DNA from: Amycolatopsis lurida
GTDB taxonomy: Bacteria; Actinomycetota; Actinomycetes; Mycobacteriales; Pseudonocardiaceae
DNA length: 64,000 nucleotides
Direction of reading: 5' to 3'
NCBI RefSeq assembly: GCF_900105055.1
Contig: NZ_FNTA01000004.1
Coordinates: 2,945,501-3,009,500 of the forward strand
Numbering within the stretch: the first letter of the stretch is position 1; each line of letters opens with the position of its first letter. The notes below the pieces were generated by a model. The model had not been told where the DNA came from, did no database searches, and saw only the letters and a list, made by a program, of their open reading frames with translations. The position numbers and the translations under genes are program-made. Of the stretch, positions 1 to 7,483 are shown piece after piece.

Positions 1-708
1 CTCGATGAGCCGCGGCGGCGCGGCCGACCCGCCGCCGACGGCGAGCACGCCGCCGAAGCCCTGCTCGGCCAGCCACTTCTCGTCCCGCGCCGTCACGGTC
101 AGGTTCGGGATGCCACCGGCGACCCGGGCGGCCGTGTCGGCGAGCCAAGCGGGGGTCTTGACGTTCGACGGCGTGTTCGCCAGATCGCGCGCGAACGCGG
201 CGGCCGCGGCGAGTTCGCGGACCCGCTCCAAATCGACTTCGTGACGTGTGATCAAGCGCACGGTCCGCAGGCTCGGCTTCGGGTCCTCGGCCGTCACCGT
301 GAACCGGTAACCGCCGAGCAGCAGCCCGAACGCCAGTTCCTCGACGTGCTCGGCGCCCGCGTCTTCGGGCAGTTCGACGGCGAAGGCGCGGAACGCCTTC
401 TTCCCCGCCTTGACGTCTTCTTCCAGCGCCGACGAAACGGCGCGGACCAGAGCGGCACCGGCCTTGCGGTACTGCTTCGGCTCACCGTCGCCGACACCCG
501 CCAGCCAGCGGACGCCGCCGGTCGGCACGGTCTGCACGTCACCGGCCCTGCCGGTCGGCCGCACGCCGCCGATCTCCGCGAGTCCGGCGTCACCGTCCTC
601 TTCGGACGGCGCGGCGATCAGCGTGGCCAGCGGCGTACCGCGCCGTAGGTCGTCCGAGACCTCGAGTTCGAGCAGCTTCCCCGGAACGGGGGGTAGCGGG
701 TTACGCAC
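1..708 (-). CDS. pepA: Leucyl aminopeptidase (M17), N-terminal part, runs off the left edge
   Basis: Reading leftward from a GTG at 708 gives 236 codons that stay open to base 1. The visible part is the N-terminal substrate-recognition domain of an M17 leucyl aminopeptidase, followed by the linker with FARDLANTPSNVKTP-like sequence and the start of the catalytic domain, ending near GFGGVLAVGGGSAAPPRLIE, which is characteristic of the family. The two-metal catalytic residues lie beyond the window. M17 enzymes are cytosolic hexamers that remove N-terminal residues in peptide turnover. The start is supported by alignment sense (MRNPLPPVPGKLLELEVSDD). The gene stands alone, separated from DUF3117 by a hairpin at 741-768. 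The identity rests on motif recognition only. Confidence 0.85.
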   Translation of the reverse strand, partial: MRNPLPPVPGKLLELEVSDDLRRGTPLATLIAAPSEEDGDAGLAEIGGVRPTGRAGDVQTVPTGGVRWLAGVGDGEPKQYRKAGAALVRAVSSALEEDVKAGKKAFRAFAVELPEDAGAEHVEELAFGLLLGGYRFTVTAEDPKPSLRTVRLITRHEVDLERVRELAAAAAFARDLANTPSNVKTPAWLADTAARVAGGIPNLTVTARDEKWLAEQGFGGVLAVGGGSAAPPRLIE

Positions 709-740
709 AGTGAGCGACCTCCGGGCGCAGATGAACCGCG

Positions 741-768
741 ACCCCGGCCTCCGAAGGGAGACCGGGGT
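741..768 (-). terminator. Hairpin downstream of the DUF3117 gene
   Basis: Arms accccgg (741-747) and ccggggt (762-768) are perfect complements, with a short inner pairing in the loop. It lies after the DUF3117 stop on the minus strand and before the pepA start. It is probably a factor-independent terminator, although no clear U-run follows. Confidence 0.5.
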
Positions 769-798
769 GCGGGTGGTTGAACGTTGGTGCGGTCCGGC

Positions 799-966
799 TC
801 AGCCGGTGACCTCCTGCAAGGCCGCGCCGAGATCCTTCGCTTCTTCCGCGGAGAGTTCGACGACGAGGCGCCCACCACCTTCGAGTGGTACGCGCATCAC
901 GAGGCCCCGCCCCTCCTTAGTCACTTCGAGGGGACCATCTCCGGTCCGGGGCTTCATGGCCGCCAT
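799..966 (-). CDS. DUF3117 protein, 55 aa
   Basis: A short, very highly conserved actinobacterial protein of unknown function. The sequence beginning MAAMKPRTGDGPLEVTKEGR and ending in an acidic helix (SAEEAKDLGAALQEVTG) is the DUF3117 signature. I chose ATG at 966 because a strong ribosome binding site (GGAGGGAG) lies about 7 bases upstream and the family normally starts with MAAMKPR; a longer frame up to 1014 adds an unconserved basic leader. From memory it corresponds to Rv1211 in M. tuberculosis, which also sits beside the Tag glycosylase gene; here the tag operon is about 1.6 kb away. No function is claimed. Confidence 0.9.
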   Translation of the reverse strand: MAAMKPRTGDGPLEVTKEGRGLVMRVPLEGGGRLVVELSAEEAKDLGAALQEVTG

Positions 967-1161
967 AGCGTGCTCCCTCCGTCTCAACCGGCGCGCCCGG
1001 GTCGCGCTCGTCAAAGCCAGCCGGGTCTACTGTCCATTGTCCCTCATCAGCGGCCGAGCGCGAACGCGGACCGATCTTTTGCCGCCGTATCGGTGCTGGT
1101 ATGCGGCTCGCGAGGCTGAAAGACTCGTCTCAGACCGCAGTTTCGCCGACTAGGAGATCCC

Positions 1162-1956
1162 GTGACCACATCCGACGTTCTGCTGACCGCCGACGCCGAT
1201 GGCGTGCGCACCTTCACGCTGAACCGGCCGCAGGCGTACAACTCGCTGACCGTCGAACTCAAGGAACTGCTGCTGGCGGGCCTGACCGAGGCCGCGGCCG
1301 ACGACAGTGTCCGCGCGGTCGTGCTGACCGGTTCGGGCAAGGCGTTCTGCGCCGGGCAGGACCTGAAAGAGCATGTCGGGCTGCTGCAGGCGGGTGACCC
1401 CGCGCCGCTACACACGGTCAAGGAGCACTACAACCCGATCGTCAAGACCATCGTCGGGATGCCGAAGCCGGTCATCGCGGCGGTGAACGGCCCGGCGGCC
1501 GGCGCGGGCGCTGCCTTCGCGTACGCGAGCGACCTCCGGATCGCGGCGACGTCGGCGAACTTCCTGATGGCGTTCGCGAACGTCGGCCTCGGCCCGGACT
1601 CGGGCGCGTCGTGGACGTTGCAGCGGCTGATCGGTCTCGGCCGCGCGGCCGAGCTGATGCTGCTGGCGCGCACGGTCGACGCCGCCGAAGCGCTGACACT
1701 GGGACTGGTCAGCGAAGTCGTTCCGGACGAGGAACTGGCCGCCCGCGCGCAGAAGGTCGCCGCGAAGCTCGCGGCCGGCCCGACGGTCGCGTACGCGAAG
1801 ATCAAGAACGTCCTGTCCGTCGCCGCCGAGTCGTCCCTCGAAACCGCGCTGGCGGCCGAGGACGAGGCCCAGACCGCGCTCGGCGCGACCGCCGACCACA
1901 CCGAGGCCGTCGAGGCCTTCGTGGGCAAGCGCAAGCCGAACTTCCAGGGCAAGTAG
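1162..1956 (+). CDS. Enoyl-CoA hydratase/isomerase, PaaG-like
   Basis: 264 aa crotonase-fold protein. The oxyanion-hole segments GSGKAFCAGQDL and GPAAGAGAAFAYASDLRI are clear. The segment FANVGLGPDSGASWTLQRLIG has the Asp in PDSG typical of PaaG-type (1,2-epoxyphenylacetyl-CoA isomerase) and delta-enoyl isomerases rather than the two-Glu hydratases. It probably acts on a CoA thioester in fatty-acid or aromatic-acid breakdown, but the substrate cannot be read from sequence. GTG start at 1162 follows aggag at 1152-1156. Monocistronic; the palindrome at 1974-2018 follows it. No other phenylacetate genes are near. Confidence 0.85.
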   Translation: MTTSDVLLTADADGVRTFTLNRPQAYNSLTVELKELLLAGLTEAAADDSVRAVVLTGSGKAFCAGQDLKEHVGLLQAGDPAPLHTVKEHYNPIVKTIVGMPKPVIAAVNGPAAGAGAAFAYASDLRIAATSANFLMAFANVGLGPDSGASWTLQRLIGLGRAAELMLLARTVDAAEALTLGLVSEVVPDEELAARAQKVAAKLAAGPTVAYAKIKNVLSVAAESSLETALAAEDEAQTALGATADHTEAVEAFVGKRKPNFQGK

Positions 1957-1973
1957 CCGCACGCGGCGTGCTG

Positions 1974-2018
1974 TGAAAGGTCCTTTCCTTGCAAATTTTG
2001 CAAGGAAAGGACCTTTCA
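1974..2018. repeat. 45-bp near-perfect palindrome (class A)
   Basis: Two 22-bp arms, 1974-1995 and 1997-2018, are exact reverse complements around a single T. The outer core is TGAAAGGTCCTTTCC and the centre is GCAAATTTTGC. It follows the hydratase gene and precedes another plus-strand gene. It could act as a terminator; it also belongs to the dispersed palindrome family described in the findings. Confidence 0.9.
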
Positions 2019-2065
2019 TAGCGCACCCGGGACCGGTACCGGACCGCCGCGACTAGCGTCCGGGA

Positions 2066-2554
2066 GTGATCCCGACCCCGCCCCACCTCCAGTCGACAGC
2101 CGCCGAGCGCGACCTCGGTGACTGCCTCCGCCGCTACCGCCGCAGGCCGGGCGTCATCGGGACCTTCTTCGCCTTCGCGCCACTGGCGGGCGCTCTCGCA
2201 CTCGGGCTCCGCGAAGGCGACATGACCGGAGCCCTGGCCGTCGTGCTGTTCGTGTGGCCGCCGCTCTTCCTGTGGTGGTGTGCCTTGACGCGGAAACGTC
2301 TCGACGGCGGCCTCTACGTCTTCACCGGCGGTTTCGCGGAGGTCTACGGACGCAAGGTCCGGCACGCGATCGCGTGGGCCGAAGTCCGCTCAGTGCGTTA
2401 CCAGGGCACCGAGTTTCGGTTCAGCTACGTCGTCCCCTTCGCGTACGTCGCGAGATGCACCATCGAATTGCGTGACGGTGGCGTGATCGAGTTCGACGGC
2501 ACCTACCGAACGCTCCAACGGCTGGCCGAAGACCTCCACGCCCGCTCGGTCTAA
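2066..2554 (+). CDS. Small membrane protein of unknown function
   Basis: 162 aa. A hydrophilic N-terminus (about 1-30) is followed by two hydrophobic segments (about 32-47 and 53-72), then a soluble C-terminal half rich in beta-type sequence (GGLYVFTGGFAEVYGR, IELRDGGVIEFDGTY). This looks like a two-span anchor with a PH-like or DUF6585-type cytoplasmic domain; the family assignment is tentative. Start is GTG at 2066. It converges with tag: the two stop codons overlap in CTAA (2551-2554), so transcripts of the two genes are complementary at their ends. Confidence 0.7.
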   Translation: MIPTPPHLQSTAAERDLGDCLRRYRRRPGVIGTFFAFAPLAGALALGLREGDMTGALAVVLFVWPPLFLWWCALTRKRLDGGLYVFTGGFAEVYGRKVRHAIAWAEVRSVRYQGTEFRFSYVVPFAYVARCTIELRDGGVIEFDGTYRTLQRLAEDLHARSV

Positions 2555-3120
2555 GCGGCCCGGAAGCAGTCCTTCACGTGGTCGTCGACCATCCCCGTCG
2601 CCTGCATCAGCGCGTAACAGGTGGTCGGCCCGAGGAACACGAAGCCGCGCTTCTTGAGTTCCTTCGCCATCGCCTTCGACTCGTCGGTGATCGCCGGAAC
2701 GTCGGCCATCCGCCGCGGCCGGGTGTGCGAAGAAGGCGCGAACGACCACAGCAGGTCGTCCAGCGAACCGTCCAGTTCCTCGATCGCCCGCGCGTTGTTG
2801 ATCGCCGCCAGGATCTTCGCCCGGTTCCGCACGATCGACGCGTCCTCCATGAGACGAGCGACGTCATCGTCGGTGAAGACGGCGACCTTCTCCGGCACGA
2901 ATCCGGCGAACGCCTTCCGGAACGACTCCCGTTTCCGCAGGATCGTGATCCACGAAAGCCCGGACTGGAACGACTCCAGACACAAGCGTTCGTACAGTTC
3001 TTCGTCGCCGTGGAGCGGGACGCCCCATTCGGTGTCGTGGTACTCGACGTAGTCCGGGGCCGAGTTGCCCCACGAACACCGCTTGATCCCGTCCGCGCCC
3101 AGCAGACCCGCCTCAGCCAA
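2551..3120 (-). CDS. tag: DNA-3-methyladenine glycosylase I
   Basis: 189 aa, the usual length for Tag. It excises N3-methyladenine from alkylated DNA. Family signatures are visible: RCSWGNSAPDYVEYHDTEWGVP near the N-terminus, FQSGLSWITILRKRESFR, the Asn-Arg-Lys run NRAKILAAINNA, and the C-terminal GFVFLGPTTCYALMQATGMVDDH. It is the last gene of the padR operon: its ATG at 3120 overlaps the stop of the SRPBCC gene by 8 bases. Its presence at the end of a membrane-protein/PadR operon is unusual for a repair gene. Confidence 0.95.
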   Translation of the reverse strand: MAEAGLLGADGIKRCSWGNSAPDYVEYHDTEWGVPLHGDEELYERLCLESFQSGLSWITILRKRESFRKAFAGFVPEKVAVFTDDDVARLMEDASIVRNRAKILAAINNARAIEELDGSLDDLLWSFAPSSHTRPRRMADVPAITDESKAMAKELKKRGFVFLGPTTCYALMQATGMVDDHVKDCFRAA

Positions 3121-3562
3121 CCCGGTACCCCTCCGCGTACTTCACGAATCTCTGCAGGCACAGCCGCAGCCCCAGTTCGAAACCCGGCTTGGCGACCGGC
3201 CAGCCGAGCCGCCCGACGACGCCGAACGGCGGCCGCAGATGCTCCGCCCAGACGAACGTCGACGCGTGCGGCCCCTTCTCGATCACCTGGAACACCCCGG
3301 TGCCCTGCACGATCTTGCCGGTATGCCGCACGACGCAACGAAGCGGCGGCTCCCAGCCGGTGATCTCCATGGTGTCGGTGAAGCCGATCCCGGCCACCCC
3401 GGTGAACGCCGACAGTTTCGAACCCACGCTACGCCCGTTGCCTTCGACGACCTCGACCTCGGTGCCGAGCATCCATTCGCCCTGGCGTTCCCAATCGGTC
3501 AGGGCGAGCCAAGCCGTCCCGGCCGGTACCGCGACGTCGACGGAGACGACGACATCGGTCAC
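3113..3562 (-). CDS. SRPBCC-fold (START-like) protein
   Basis: 149 aa. The start VVVSVDVAVPAGTAWLALTDWERQGEWM is the typical first strand and helix of the polyketide-cyclase/START superfamily, which forms a hydrophobic ligand cavity. The ligand is unknown. GTG start at 3562 overlaps the stop of the DivIVA-like gene in GTGA (3559-3562), and its own stop overlaps tag. From memory, an SRPBCC gene beside tag is common in actinomycetes. Cytoplasmic; no signal peptide. Confidence 0.8.
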   Translation of the reverse strand: MTDVVVSVDVAVPAGTAWLALTDWERQGEWMLGTEVEVVEGNGRSVGSKLSAFTGVAGIGFTDTMEITGWEPPLRCVVRHTGKIVQGTGVFQVIEKGPHASTFVWAEHLRPPFGVVGRLGWPVAKPGFELGLRLCLQRFVKYAEGYRVG

Positions 3563-3861
3563 CTGGCGTCCTCGCGCTCGGCCTCCAGTTCGGCCACCTT
3601 GGCGCGCAGCTCCTCGATCTCGACGCCGAGCCGCCGCATCACCCAGTCCACTTCGGACATCTTGTAGCCGCGCAGCACCATCTGGTAGCGGACGGCGTGG
3701 ACGTCCTCGGCGGTGATGTCCTCTGCGGGCAGCCTGGTCGGCGAGCTGCCGGGCGGCAGCGGGGCCAGTTCCTCACCCCGGCCGAACACCACGGCGGCCA
3801 GCAAGAACACCACCGCGGCCACCAGCAGCATGACTACGAGATAGATCAGGGCGGTCGTCAC
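3559..3861 (-). CDS. DivIVA-domain membrane-anchored protein
   Basis: 100 aa from GTG at 3861, chosen because GTGA overlaps the stop of the preceding gene (3858-3861), as in the rest of this operon; longer frames upstream would lie inside that gene. Residues about 3-25 form one transmembrane helix (TALIYLVVMLLVAAVVFLLA). Residues about 50-98 contain the DivIVA-like segment AEDVHAVRYQMVLRGYKMSEVDWVMRRL followed by a coiled coil ending in LEAEREDAR. Proteins of this kind are linked to polar growth or cell-wall scaffolding in actinobacteria. From memory it matches the position of Rv1209 next to tag. Confidence 0.8.
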   Translation of the reverse strand: MTTALIYLVVMLLVAAVVFLLAAVVFGRGEELAPLPPGSSPTRLPAEDITAEDVHAVRYQMVLRGYKMSEVDWVMRRLGVEIEELRAKVAELEAEREDAR

Positions 3862-4529
3862 GCGACGATCGTGGCACACGAACGCCAGGATCGTCGCGCC
3901 AGCAACGCGAGTCGCACGCTGACCACGATCCAGAGCACCATGAGGATCCCGCACGGCACGGACAGGAACAGTCTCGACGCGTCGATGAACCCGGTGGCGA
4001 TCACCAGCAGCGCCACCGAAAGCAGGTTCAGCCCGACGGCCTCACCGATCAGCACGCCGGCGGTCTTGACCAGCCGCGCACCGTCCATCCGCCGGGACAG
4101 CCAGCGCATGGAGACGAGAGCGAACACGCCCAGCACCGGGACGATGAAGACCGAACCGTGGGTGAACTGGGCGATGTACTTGTACCAACCCGGCGTCGGC
4201 GCGAGCTGCGACCAGTCGCCGAAGGTCCACTTGCGGGCGAGCTCCCAGGCGAGCTGCATCAGCGGTACGCCGAGGATCAGCTTCCAGAGGGTGCGGGTGC
4301 CGCTGTGCATGCCCAGTTCGGCCTGGTAGTCCCGGGCGATCAGGTGCACCGGCCCGAAATCGGCGACGGCGCGCCGCTGTGCCTCGTGCTCGCTCCAGCC
4401 GCCGTCGCGGTAGGCGTCCGCCGCGTCGTTGAGCCCGTCCCGCGCTTCACGCAGCAGGTCCCGCTTCGCCGACGCCGGGCCGTCCAGCCGCGTGCGCAGC
4501 TCCCCGAGATAGGCCTCGATCACCGTCAT
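3858..4529 (-). CDS. HAAS-type membrane protein, third tandem paralogue
   Basis: 223 aa. The N-terminal soluble domain (about 1-75) has the pattern IEAYLGELRTRLDGPASAKRDLLREARDGL...AVADFGPVHLIARDYQAEL, a helical domain typical of HAAS/permease-prefix proteins encoded next to PadR regulators. It is followed by about four hydrophobic segments (about 80-98, 120-138, 155-178, 195-215). Start ATG 4529 overlaps the preceding stop in ATGA; its stop overlaps the DivIVA-like gene. Function unknown; the family is thought to sense or modify membrane processes. Confidence 0.75.
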   Translation of the reverse strand: MTVIEAYLGELRTRLDGPASAKRDLLREARDGLNDAADAYRDGGWSEHEAQRRAVADFGPVHLIARDYQAELGMHSGTRTLWKLILGVPLMQLAWELARKWTFGDWSQLAPTPGWYKYIAQFTHGSVFIVPVLGVFALVSMRWLSRRMDGARLVKTAGVLIGEAVGLNLLSVALLVIATGFIDASRLFLSVPCGILMVLWIVVSVRLALLARRSWRSCATIVA

Positions 4530-5176
4530 GCCGTGGTTCTCCAACTCCGCGCGGCGACCGCCAGCCGCATGCTGAACAAGATCCAGGTTCCGGACAGGAC
4601 CGCGCACGGCACGCTGACGAGCATGCGGGCGGGTTCCATCAGCCCGGTCGCGCCGCCGTACGTCGCGACCGCGACCAGGTTCAACCCCACGGCCGCGGCC
4701 AGCGTCCACGAGACCGCGCGCGCGACCGGCGGACCGGCCGCCCGCCGCGAAAGCAGCCGTGCCGCGAGCAGCCCGGCGACCGCGACGGCCGGGGACAGCG
4801 CCGCCAGCGTGTCGGCCACACCGATCGCGCGGTGGTACCAGGACGGCGTAGCACCGAGCCCCGACCAGTCGGCGAAGGCCCGCGCCAGATCCCAGGCGAG
4901 GATCAGGAGCGGGACACCGGCGATCAGCTCCCACAGCACGCGGATGTCGCGCCGCAGCCCCAGTTCCGCCTGGTAGTCGCGGGCGATCAGGTCGACGGGG
5001 CCGAAATCGGCGACGGCACGACGTTCGGCTTCCGACTCGTCCGCACCGCCCGCGCGGTAGGCGTCGGCCGCGTCGACCAGACCGTCCCTCGCTTCGGCGA
5101 GCAGATCGGCTTTCGCCGACCGCGGCCCGGACAGGCGGGCGTCGAGTTCGCCGATGCAGGCCTCGATCGGGTTCAT
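4526..5176 (-). CDS. HAAS-type membrane protein, second tandem paralogue
   Basis: 216 aa, clearly homologous along its length to its two neighbours: IEACIGELDARLSGPRSAKADLLAEARDGLVDAADAYR, then AERRAVADFGPVDLIARDYQAEL, then four hydrophobic segments. ATG at 5176 overlaps the stop of the first paralogue (ATGA, 5173-5176). The soluble domain is much more conserved among the three copies than the membrane part, which suggests that the soluble domain contacts a common partner while the membrane parts have diverged. Function unknown. Confidence 0.75.
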   Translation of the reverse strand: MNPIEACIGELDARLSGPRSAKADLLAEARDGLVDAADAYRAGGADESEAERRAVADFGPVDLIARDYQAELGLRRDIRVLWELIAGVPLLILAWDLARAFADWSGLGATPSWYHRAIGVADTLAALSPAVAVAGLLAARLLSRRAAGPPVARAVSWTLAAAVGLNLVAVATYGGATGLMEPARMLVSVPCAVLSGTWILFSMRLAVAARSWRTTA

Positions 5177-5838
5177 GCGGCGAGCGCGGGCCGGGGCCGG
5201 AAAGCCGGTGAGAGCAGCCAGAAACTGAAGGCGACCCAGCCGAGCGCCACCAGGTTGCACACGAGGCTCACGTTCATCCTCGACGGATCGAGGACCGCTG
5301 TGCTCACGGTGAGCAGCAGCAGCGCCAGCAGGTTCGTGCCCGCCACGGCACCCACCGTCCACCGCGTCACCTTCCCCAGGCTCACGCTGTCGAGCCTGCG
5401 CCCCAGCCGCCGGGCCCCGAAAAGCGACACCGCGCCGATCACGGCCGGAACGAGGACCAGGACGCCGAAGATCTCGATGACGGCCGTGAACCACTCCGGG
5501 TTCGGCTTCCCCGAACGGCTCCAATCGCCATAGGTCCAGATCCGCGCCAGCTCCCAGCTCACCTGGATCAGCGGCACACCGACGATGACCTTCCACAACG
5601 TGCCGATGTCGCCGCGCAACGCCAGCTCCGCCTGATAGTCACGCGCGATCACGGCGACCGGGCCGAAGTCGGCGACCGCCCGGCGTTCGGCTTCCGCCTC
5701 GCCGATCCCGCCCTCGCGATACGCCTCGGCCGCGTCGACCAGACCATCCCTCGCCTCGGTGAGCAGATCGATCTTCGCTCTCGCCGGCCCGCGCAACCGT
5801 CTGCCCAGGTCACCGATGTAAGCCTCGATCTCGCTCAT
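5173..5838 (-). CDS. HAAS-type membrane protein, first tandem paralogue
   Basis: 221 aa. Soluble head SEIEAYIGDLGRRLRGPARAKIDLLTEARDGLVDAAEAYREGG...AVADFGPVAVIARDYQAEL, then LWKVIVGVPLIQVSWELARIWTYGDWSR and four hydrophobic segments. It directly follows padR (ATGA overlap, 5835-5838). In Gram-positive bacteria PadR plus a DUF1700/HAAS membrane protein is a recurring pair in envelope-stress control; three copies in a row is unusual. Confidence 0.75.
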   Translation of the reverse strand: MSEIEAYIGDLGRRLRGPARAKIDLLTEARDGLVDAAEAYREGGIGEAEAERRAVADFGPVAVIARDYQAELALRGDIGTLWKVIVGVPLIQVSWELARIWTYGDWSRSGKPNPEWFTAVIEIFGVLVLVPAVIGAVSLFGARRLGRRLDSVSLGKVTRWTVGAVAGTNLLALLLLTVSTAVLDPSRMNVSLVCNLVALGWVAFSFWLLSPAFRPRPALAA

Positions 5839-6161
5839 GCCGTGCTCCCCCCGAGGACACCACCGATCACGGTGGTGAACTCCTGCCACTCCGCCCGTTC
5901 CGCGGCCAGCGCCTTCTGCCCTGAGCGCGTGAGCTTGTACGTACGACGTTTGCGGCCGGACACGACGTCCCATTCGCTGGCGAGGAATCCGGCGCGCTCC
6001 AACCGGCGAAGCGCCGGGTAGACGGTGCCCGTCGGCAGGTCGAGCGCACCGTCACTGCGGAGCTGGAGCGCCTCGATGATGGCGTACCCGTGCAGCTTCC
6101 GGCCGTCGAGGACGGCGAGGAGCAGCGCGTCGAGGTGCCCGCGCAGACTGTCGGCCTTCAT
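5835..6161 (-). CDS. PadR-family transcriptional regulator
   Basis: 108 aa from ATG at 6161. Winged-helix PadR domain: LRGHLDALLLAVLDGRKLHGYAIIEAL, then LPTGTVYPALRRLERAGFLASEWDVVSGRKRRTYKLTRSGQKAL, then the dimerisation helix. It is the first gene of a seven-gene coupled operon (padR, three HAAS proteins, DivIVA-like, SRPBCC, tag), so it probably autoregulates the whole unit. A candidate operator TAGACAGTCTA lies at 6165-6175, immediately upstream of the start, which suggests a leaderless transcript. A start at 6188 is possible but would place the operator inside the gene. Confidence 0.9.
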   Translation of the reverse strand: MKADSLRGHLDALLLAVLDGRKLHGYAIIEALQLRSDGALDLPTGTVYPALRRLERAGFLASEWDVVSGRKRRTYKLTRSGQKALAAERAEWQEFTTVIGGVLGGSTA

Positions 6162-6164
6162 AGA

Positions 6165-6175
6165 TAGACAGTCTA
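6165..6175. promoter_or_regulatory. Candidate PadR operator
   Basis: TAGACAGTCTA is a perfect 5-1-5 palindrome starting 4 bases from the padR ATG. Its position is consistent with autorepression; its use by this PadR is inferred from position only. Confidence 0.45.
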
Positions 6176-6200
6176 CACATCGCCGCATACCAGGGTAGCC

Positions 6201-6234
6201 GGGACTTTCCCGGACCGGCCTCAGGGAAAGTCCC
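6201..6234. repeat. Inverted repeat between padR and cydA
   Basis: Arms GGGACTTTCCC (6201-6211) and GGGAAAGTCCC (6224-6234) are perfect 11-bp complements with a 12-base spacer. It lies in the divergent promoter region, not after a gene, so it may be a regulatory site rather than a terminator. Confidence 0.6.
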
Positions 6235-6262
6235 CGAGATCACCCCGGTTTCATAGATTTAG

Positions 6263-6278
6263 TGGCTACATGTAGCCA
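6263..6278. promoter_or_regulatory. 16-bp perfect palindrome upstream of cydA
   Basis: TGGCTACATGTAGCCA is a perfect 8+8 palindrome 23 bases before the cydA ATG (6302). A possible -10 element (TATACA, 6286-6291) follows it, which would put the palindrome over the -35 region, as expected for a repressor site. It does not match the Rex or FNR-type consensus that I know. Confidence 0.55.
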
Positions 6279-6301
6279 GCCTACGTATACAGTGCTTCGA
6301 C

Positions 6302-7480
6302 ATGGACGCACTCCCGATCGCGAGACTCCAGTTCGCGACGACGACCTCGTTCCACTTCCTGTTCGTGCTGCTCACACTGGGGCTCGTGACACTCGTCGCG
6401 GTGATGCAGACACGCTCCGCGTTCGGCGGAAAGCCGGAACTCACGCGGATGACTCGCTTCTGGGGCAAGCTTTACGTGATCAATTACGCGCTGGGAATCG
6501 TCACCGGAATCGTGATGGAATTCCAGTTCGGACTCACCTGGACCGGCCTGTCCGCGGTCGCGGGCGACGTCTTCGGCGCACCCCTGGCCATCGAGACGCT
6601 GGTGGCCTTCTTCGCCGAATCGACCTTCCTCGGCCTGTGGATCTTCGGCTGGGGACGGCTGAACAAATGGGTCCACCTGACGCTGATCTGGCTGGTCACG
6701 CTGACCGCGTACGCCTCGGCGCTGTTCATCATGGTGGCCAACTCGTTCCTGCAGAACCCGGTCGGCACGCACGCCGAGAACGGCGTGCTGGAACTCGACG
6801 ATTTCGGCGCGCTGTTCACCAACCCGGCGCTGACGATGTCGCTGCCGCACGTGCTGAGTGCGGCGTTGATGACCGGCGGCTTCTTCGTCGTCGGCGTCAG
6901 CGCGTACCACTTCATCAAGCGCACCATGGAGGTCGAGTTCTTCCGGCGCTCGATGCGGATCGGCGTGCTCGCCTCGCTGGCCGGAAGCACGCTGGTGATC
7001 GGCTTCGGCTTCGGCCAGTTCGGTCCACTGGGCGAGTACCACGGCGACAAGCTGGAGTCGCCGGATCCGCTGGTCGGCGCCTCGCTGGGCTTCATGATCC
7101 AGATCGGCTTCATCGCCTTCCTCGCCTCCATCCTCGGCACGCTGCTCCTGTTCCGGAACTGGATCACCAAGGTGCGGCCGCTGCTGTACGTGATGGTTCT
7201 GGCCATCCCGCTGCCGTTCGTCGCGGCGATCCTCGGCTGGCTGGTGCGCGAGATCGGCCGTCAGCCGTGGCTGATCCGCGGGCAGCTGACCACCGCCGAC
7301 GCCGTCGCGGCGATCCCGGCGGGGCAGATCCTGTTCTCCTTCATCGCTTTCACGCTGTTGTTCCTGGTGCTCGCGATCGCCGACTGGGTGCTGATGTCAC
7401 GGGTCGCGAAACGCGGCCCGGACGCGAGCGAAGAGGCGGCCGTGCCCCGTGCCGAACTTCCCGTCCTGAGCGGAGTCTGA
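6302..7480 (+). CDS. cydA: bd-type oxidase subunit I with very short loop region
   Basis: 392 aa, clearly shorter than the roughly 480-520 usual for CydA. This subunit carries the three haems and reduces O2 to water at the membrane. His18 matches the haem b595 ligand and His183 the haem b558 ligand. Met265 in SLGFMIQIG is the best candidate for the second b558 ligand. GWLVREIGRQPW (312-323) is the conserved motif near the C-terminus. Only about 80 residues separate His183 from Met265, against about 200 in E. coli, so the periplasmic quinol-binding Q-loop appears to be absent. The frame is clean, with no sign of a frameshift. No clear ribosome site precedes ATG 6302, so the message may be leaderless. 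First gene of cydABDC. Confidence 0.9.
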   Translation: MDALPIARLQFATTTSFHFLFVLLTLGLVTLVAVMQTRSAFGGKPELTRMTRFWGKLYVINYALGIVTGIVMEFQFGLTWTGLSAVAGDVFGAPLAIETLVAFFAESTFLGLWIFGWGRLNKWVHLTLIWLVTLTAYASALFIMVANSFLQNPVGTHAENGVLELDDFGALFTNPALTMSLPHVLSAALMTGGFFVVGVSAYHFIKRTMEVEFFRRSMRIGVLASLAGSTLVIGFGFGQFGPLGEYHGDKLESPDPLVGASLGFMIQIGFIAFLASILGTLLLFRNWITKVRPLLYVMVLAIPLPFVAAILGWLVREIGRQPWLIRGQLTTADAVAAIPAGQILFSFIAFTLLFLVLAIADWVLMSRVAKRGPDASEEAAVPRAELPVLSGV

Positions 7481-7483
7481 CCG

